The notes beneath the pieces are model-generated. The model saw only the letters and a program-made list of their open reading frames with translations, did no database searches and was not told the origin of the DNA. The position numbers and the translations under genes are program-made. Of a stretch of 17,041 nt of DNA, positions 13,651 to 17,041 are shown one piece after another; position 1 is the stretch's first letter; every line of letters starts with the position of its first letter. Source of the DNA: Sulfurospirillaceae bacterium (lineage in GTDB: Bacteria; Campylobacterota; Campylobacteria; Campylobacterales; Sulfurospirillaceae); assembly GCA_028705785.1 (NCBI GenBank), contig JAQWCT010000025.1, forward strand, positions 1-17,041, given 5' to 3'.

Positions 13651-14805
13651 TTGAAGATAATTTTTGCGATAGTTTCAGTCTATTTGATGACGATAAATGT
13701 GATGGCCGCTACACCTGCGAGCGAATTTGGTTTATATCAAGAAGTGATTCAAAAAATCAAAGAAGAGGCTCTTTATCCCACCGACGATAAGCACCTCTTA
13801 GATGGTTGTTTGGAGGGTGTTGTCAATGTTGTAGATAAAAGTGGCGGATATTTTAATGAAGAAGAGTATGCGTCATTGTATGATACTTCTAAGAGTGCAG
13901 AGCTTGGGATGAGTCTTTTTCAGCGAGGTAGTTATTTTGTCATTAAAACGGTTATGGATGATTTTCCTGCATCAAAAGCTGGTTTAAGGCGAGGCGATAA
14001 AGTTTTAAAGATAGATGGTCAAACACTCAAACAGATGAGTCTTAAAGATGTCAATCACGAATTGAGGGGTGCTGCAAATACCAAAGTTAAACTTAGTATT
14101 TTGAAAAAAAATAGTAAAACACCTGTTGAAATAGTATTGACGCGAAAGCTGATTGATACGGATTTAATTACTTCTAAGATACTTAAAAACAATATTGCAC
14201 ATATTAAAATCACGGCTTTTAGTCAAACGACTTTGCATGAGATATTGGACGATTTGGAACTTCTTCATCATCAAAATCATGGAAAAATATCAGGCATGAT
14301 TTTAGATCTTAGAGACAATTTAGGGGGCGTGCTAAGTAGTGGCATTGCAGTAACTTCACTTTTTCTACCCAATGATGCAGTCATTTTAAATGTCCAAAGT
14401 CGTAAAAAAGAGGACAAAAAGCAATATAAAAATACACCACATGATTATGATGGTCTTGAAGATGTCGCTAGGATAGAAAAGATGAAATTTCTTAAAATTA
14501 TTCCTCTTGCTATTTTGATTAATAGTGAATCTGCTGGAAGTTCTGAGATTGTTGCTTCTATTTTGCAAGAGTATGGAAGAGCCATAGTGGTAGGAACATC
14601 CTCTTTTGGGAAAGATACTTTTGCTGCTATCATTCCACTGACAACAAAGCCTTCTGCCATCAAATTAGCCACAGCTCGTTGGACAACTCCTAAAGGAAAA
14701 AGTGTTTGGCCCAATGGCGTTCTTCCCAATATGGAAGTCTTAGATAATATTGATGGGGAAGATATTCAACTTCAAGAAGCATTGAGCGTTTTTGATAAAA
14801 AATAA
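13651..14805 (+). CDS. Exported S41 (C-terminal-processing-protease-like) protein with substituted catalytic residues
   Basis: The 384 residues start at TTG with a GAAGGGG ribosome site. A signal peptide (about 1-20, ending NVMAA) is followed by a helical region, a PDZ domain (about 82-165, including AGLRRGDKVLKIDGQ) and an S41 core with LDLRDNLGG (218-226). In active CTPs the nucleophile Ser lies 25 residues before the general-base Lys and a Gln four after it. Here K321 is present in SSFGKDT, but position 296 is Gly (ESAGSSE) and position 325 is Ala. Ser294, Ser297 and Ser298 are near but off register. It probably works in the periplasm as a non-catalytic or altered member; otherwise an atypical active site. 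Confidence 0.82.
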   Translation: MKIIFAIVSVYLMTINVMAATPASEFGLYQEVIQKIKEEALYPTDDKHLLDGCLEGVVNVVDKSGGYFNEEEYASLYDTSKSAELGMSLFQRGSYFVIKTVMDDFPASKAGLRRGDKVLKIDGQTLKQMSLKDVNHELRGAANTKVKLSILKKNSKTPVEIVLTRKLIDTDLITSKILKNNIAHIKITAFSQTTLHEILDDLELLHHQNHGKISGMILDLRDNLGGVLSSGIAVTSLFLPNDAVILNVQSRKKEDKKQYKNTPHDYDGLEDVARIEKMKFLKIIPLAILINSESAGSSEIVASILQEYGRAIVVGTSSFGKDTFAAIIPLTTKPSAIKLATARWTTPKGKSVWPNGVLPNMEVLDNIDGEDIQLQEALSVFDKK

Positions 14806-14806
14806 G

Positions 14807-15220
14807 ATGAATGGTTGTTTCAAAGAAATTGATGGTTGTATAAAAACGCACATTGAAGCAACAATTGCCAGAGAAAAAAGTCAGAATATAGAAGATTCCA
14901 TCTTTTTTTCAAGTTATACTGTTGGAATAAAAGTTTTTAAAGATGCTACGAAAAAATTAAAAAAAATGTTGAGGCAAGGTAATCTTGAAACAATAAGATT
15001 TTTAAAAGATGATGCTGAACACTTTGTGATACAACATCACTTAGACATCACCCCGCTTAGCGAAGAATATGCGTATTTACTGCGAGCGCTTCTTAAGGCA
15101 CAAATCAAGATTAACGAGGCGATTATCAGTCATTTTTCAAATTTGTACAAAAATGCGCATCGTGCAGATTATTTGGAAAGTCGTGCAGAAGAAATTTATC
15201 ATTTAGTCTATTTTGAATAA
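14807..15220 (+). CDS. Hypothetical helical protein
   Basis: This is a 137-residue cytoplasmic-looking protein without signal or membrane segment. It starts at ATG 14807, one base after the preceding stop; a TTG 15 bases earlier (14792) would overlap that gene and cannot be excluded, as no strong ribosome site favours either. Composition is mostly alpha-helical and charged: VFKDATKKLKKMLRQGNL, then FLKDDAEHFVIQH and SEEYAYLLRALLKAQIKINE. The second part faintly recalls the N-terminal helical part of tyrosine recombinases, but there is no catalytic domain and I do not assign it. It is the last gene before a terminator-like hairpin. Confidence 0.6.
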   Translation: MNGCFKEIDGCIKTHIEATIAREKSQNIEDSIFFSSYTVGIKVFKDATKKLKKMLRQGNLETIRFLKDDAEHFVIQHHLDITPLSEEYAYLLRALLKAQIKINEAIISHFSNLYKNAHRADYLESRAEEIYHLVYFE

Positions 15221-15237
15221 AACATGACCATGTTTTT
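15219..15237 (+). terminator. AT-rich hairpin with T run before pyk
   Basis: AAAACAT, loop GACC, ATGTTTT plus one more T forms a 7-bp stem overlapping the stop of the upstream gene. It is a plausible but weak intrinsic terminator of the GNAT-S41-hypothetical unit. Confidence 0.45.
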
Positions 15238-15242
15238 AGCCT

Positions 15243-15252
15243 TTACATGTAA
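15243..15252. repeat. Iterated palindrome TTACATGTAA, copy 7 (intergenic)
   Basis: The only exact copy outside a gene, lying just upstream of the pyk -10 box. It is bordered by GCCT and GGC, so the surrounding 17 bases (15239-15255) are almost palindromic. Confidence 0.85.
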
Positions 15253-15261
15253 GGCATATGA

Positions 15262-15267
15262 TATAAT
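15262..15267 (+). promoter_or_regulatory. Putative -10 box of pyk
   Basis: TATAAT lies 42 bases before the pyk ATG, 10 bases downstream of an exact copy of the recurring palindrome (15243-15252), which would overlap the promoter. AAGAGGA (15296-15302) is the ribosome site. Confidence 0.55.
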
Positions 15268-15309
15268 CTTGTAATCATATTACGATAGATTTCATAAGAG
15301 GAAAAAACA

Positions 15310-16755
15310 ATGTATAAAAAGACAAAAATATTAGCAACTGTAGGACCAGCAAGTGATAGCGTAGAGATTTTAGAAGGATTGATTAACGCTGGGGTCAATG
15401 TATTTCGTTTAAATTTTAGTCATGGAACACACGAATATCATGCGAGTACACTTGCCAAAATCAGGGAAGCTGAAAAAAATGTCAACAGAAAGGTTGGTGT
15501 TTTACAAGATATTTGTGGACCAAAAATTAGAGTAGGTAAATTAGAAGAAGATTTTTTATTGGTTGCTGGTGATACGGTTTGGTTTGTGAAAGAAGAGATG
15601 GTTGGCAAAAAACTCAGTGAAGGAAAATACCAACTCAGCATCAATCAGCCCCAAATCCTTGATATGCTCAAAGTTGATGAATATATCTATCTTTACGATG
15701 GAAACATTCGAGCAAGAGTTATTGAAATAGGGGATAAAATCGTGACGGTCATTGAGAACAATGGCAAACTCTCTTCCAACAAAGGGGTTAATTTCCCCAA
15801 TACAGTTATTAATATCGAAGTTATTACACCCAAAGATGAGGCTGATTTGTTGTGGGGTGCGCAACATGGTGTTGATTTTGTCGCTGTTTCATTTGTCCAA
15901 AGTGCTAAAGATATCTTACATGTAAGAGAAATTTTAAAAGCGCATGATTCACGCGCGCATATTTTTGCAAAGATTGAAAAGTTTGATGCAGTTGAGAGAA
16001 TTGATGAGATTTTAGAAGTAAGCGACGGCATCATGGTAGCTCGTGGAGACCTTGGAATTGAAGTGCCTTATTATAAAGTACCTAGTATCCAAAAGAAGAT
16101 TATTGCTAAAGCCAATGCGGCTTCAAAGCCTGTTATCACTGCAACACAGATGTTACTTTCGATGGCTGAAAAAGAGATGGCAACGCGTGCTGAAATCAGT
16201 GATGTTGCTAACGCCGTTTTGGATGGAACGGACGCAGTGATGCTCTCAGAAGAGAGTGCCATCGGTAAAAATCCTATCAATGTTGTCGAAGTTATGACCG
16301 CAACGATTAAAGAGATAGAGAGTGTTTATCCTTATAATAAATTTGAGGTTTATCCTTTCTTGGATGAGACTGACATTATCTCTTCATCGACAGCACGACT
16401 TGCTGATAGATTGGGCGTAGAAGCGATGATTTCGTTAACAAGTTCTGGAAAGTCTGCTCGAAAATTGGCACGATATCGCATTAAAGCTGATATTTATGCC
16501 GTAACGCATGATGAGCGAACAGCAAGGTCTTTGACTATTGCATGGGGAGTTAAACCCATTATGAATATCGAAGCAAGTAATCTTAACATGATGCTTGGAC
16601 ATACCCTTCAAACGGGAATTGAACAAGGGTTGATCGATAAAGATAAAACTTATATTGTCACAGCAGGGTATCCAGCAGGGATTGAGGGAAGTACTAACTT
16701 TATCCGTATCTTGAAAAAAGAGCAGATAGAGTATTATACAGATATGGTACTGTAA
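15310..16755 (+). CDS. pyk: Pyruvate kinase
   Basis: At 481 residues it has the usual bacterial length. It converts PEP and ADP to pyruvate and ATP in the cytoplasm. Visible are TKILATVGPAS and VFRLNFSHG at the N-terminus, the active-site IFAKIEKFDAVERIDEIL, MVARGDLGIEVP, PVITATQMLLSM and LDGTDAVMLSEESAIGKNP, in order, followed by the C-terminal regulatory domain. The gene is flanked by hairpins and has its own promoter, so it is probably monocistronic. In C. jejuni, from memory, pyk (Cj0392c) is next to mqo; here four genes separate them. Confidence 0.95.
   Translation: MYKKTKILATVGPASDSVEILEGLINAGVNVFRLNFSHGTHEYHASTLAKIREAEKNVNRKVGVLQDICGPKIRVGKLEEDFLLVAGDTVWFVKEEMVGKKLSEGKYQLSINQPQILDMLKVDEYIYLYDGNIRARVIEIGDKIVTVIENNGKLSSNKGVNFPNTVINIEVITPKDEADLLWGAQHGVDFVAVSFVQSAKDILHVREILKAHDSRAHIFAKIEKFDAVERIDEILEVSDGIMVARGDLGIEVPYYKVPSIQKKIIAKANAASKPVITATQMLLSMAEKEMATRAEISDVANAVLDGTDAVMLSEESAIGKNPINVVEVMTATIKEIESVYPYNKFEVYPFLDETDIISSSTARLADRLGVEAMISLTSSGKSARKLARYRIKADIYAVTHDERTARSLTIAWGVKPIMNIEASNLNMMLGHTLQTGIEQGLIDKDKTYIVTAGYPAGIEGSTNFIRILKKEQIEYYTDMVL
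15916..15925. repeat. Iterated palindrome TTACATGTAA, copy 8
   Basis: Inside pyk, encoding LHVR. It extends to a 14-base perfect palindrome, TCTTACATGTAAGA. Confidence 0.85.
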
Positions 16756-16787
16756 AACATTCTTTAATCTTACCTTAAAGAATGTTT
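16755..16787 (+). terminator. Strong hairpin after pyk
   Basis: AAACATTCTTTAA, loop TCTTACC, TTAAAGAATGTTT is a perfect 13-bp stem ending in TTT and starting on the last base of the pyk stop. It is likely the pyk terminator, although the T run is short. Confidence 0.65.
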
Positions 16788-16790
16788 CGG

Positions 16791-16796
16791 TACAAT
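16791..16796 (+). promoter_or_regulatory. Possible -10 box of rplU
   Basis: TACAAT follows the pyk hairpin, 40 bases before the rplU ATG. The ribosome site is AGAAGGA (16823-16829). There is no clear -35 box. Confidence 0.4.
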
Positions 16797-16836
16797 CCAA
16801 ACCCAAATAAAAATCTCTCCCAAGAAGGACATACGC

Positions 16837-17041
16837 ATGTATGCAATTATAAAAAATGGCGGGAAGCAATATAAAGTTCAAGAAGGCGACTATTTAAATG
16901 TCGATAGACTTGACGCTCAGCCAAAAGAGAAAATAGTAGTGACGGAAGTTTTAGCTGTAAATAATGGCGAACTTGTAGTGGGTGCCCCATTCGTCAATGG
17001 TGCTACAGTAGAACTTGAAGTGGTTACTGAAGGCAAAGACA
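16837..17041 (+). CDS. rplU: Large-subunit ribosomal protein L21, N-terminal part (runs off the window)
   Basis: The frame opens MYAIIKNGGKQYKVQEGDYL, the standard L21 N-terminus, and continues through VTEVLAVNNGELVVGAPFVNGA to the window edge; 68 codons are present of the usual ~102. L21 binds 23S rRNA in the large subunit. In most bacteria rpmA (L27) follows it. Confidence 0.95.
   Translation, partial: MYAIIKNGGKQYKVQEGDYLNVDRLDAQPKEKIVVTEVLAVNNGELVVGAPFVNGATVELEVVTEGKD

Noticed and set aside
16435..16881. Minus-strand open frame across the pyk end and the rplU start
   Set aside because: It runs through the pyk terminator hairpin and two well-identified plus-strand genes.
1..17041. tRNA, rRNA, riboswitch, CRISPR array or toxin-antitoxin pair
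   Set aside because: No cloverleaf, rRNA-like stretch, regularly spaced repeats or paired small genes were seen on either strand; the recurring palindrome is irregularly spaced by hundreds to thousands of bases and is not a CRISPR.

Overview
The window reads as chromosomal DNA of a Campylobacterota (epsilonproteobacterial) organism, most likely Sulfurospirillum or a close relative. The basis is AT-rich coding DNA, tightly packed and often overlapping genes, and recognisable Campylobacterota protein types (MurC with a GAHGKST P-loop, MutS2 with an Smr tail, the short Helicobacter/Campylobacter form of malate:quinone oxidoreductase). The gene order aminotransferase-murC-small membrane protein-mutS2 matches, from memory, Helicobacter pylori HP0624-HP0621. 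pyk, mqo and a small flagella-linked gene also lie close together in Campylobacter jejuni. The genus assignment is inference.

Layout. 1-7098 is one plus-strand run of genes with overlaps or gaps of a few bases: the end of metX, xseB, a nitrilase-fold protein, a ThiF/HesA-type E1-like protein, a class I/II aminotransferase (candidate DapC), murC, a small membrane protein and mutS2. A TATAAT box precedes a membrane GGDEF/EAL protein, which overlaps dapE. 10.0-12.5 kb holds ridA, mqo and a SAM methyltransferase. Converging on the methyltransferase is a minus-strand gene (12515-12988) with a well-spaced sigma-54 promoter. 13.1-15.2 kb holds a GNAT acetyltransferase, an S41-protease-like exported protein and an unknown protein. 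Pyruvate kinase follows, then a strong hairpin, then the start of rplU at the window edge.

How the genes fit together. Aminotransferase, dapE and murC belong to or border the lysine/meso-diaminopimelate to peptidoglycan route. mqo and pyk are central carbon metabolism. xseB and mutS2 act on DNA. The GGDEF/EAL protein and the sigma-54 gene suggest surface and motility control.

Four observations stand out. (1) A 12-bp palindrome, YTTACATGTAAR, occurs eight times exactly and four more times with one core mismatch, almost all inside genes, in two reading frames but never the one that would create a stop. It looks like a highly iterated DNA-level signal. (2) A 64-bp repeat is present in inverted orientation at 9912-9975 and 13040-13103. 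One copy encodes the last residues of dapE and bounds a 3.1-kb segment that could invert. (3) Two enzyme-family proteins lack their catalytic nucleophile: the nitrilase-fold protein has Gly for Cys, and the S41 protein has Gly for Ser and Ala for Gln. (4) The E1-like protein translationally coupled to the nitrilase-fold protein has lost its zinc cysteines. No tRNA, rRNA, CRISPR array, transposase or phage gene is visible.
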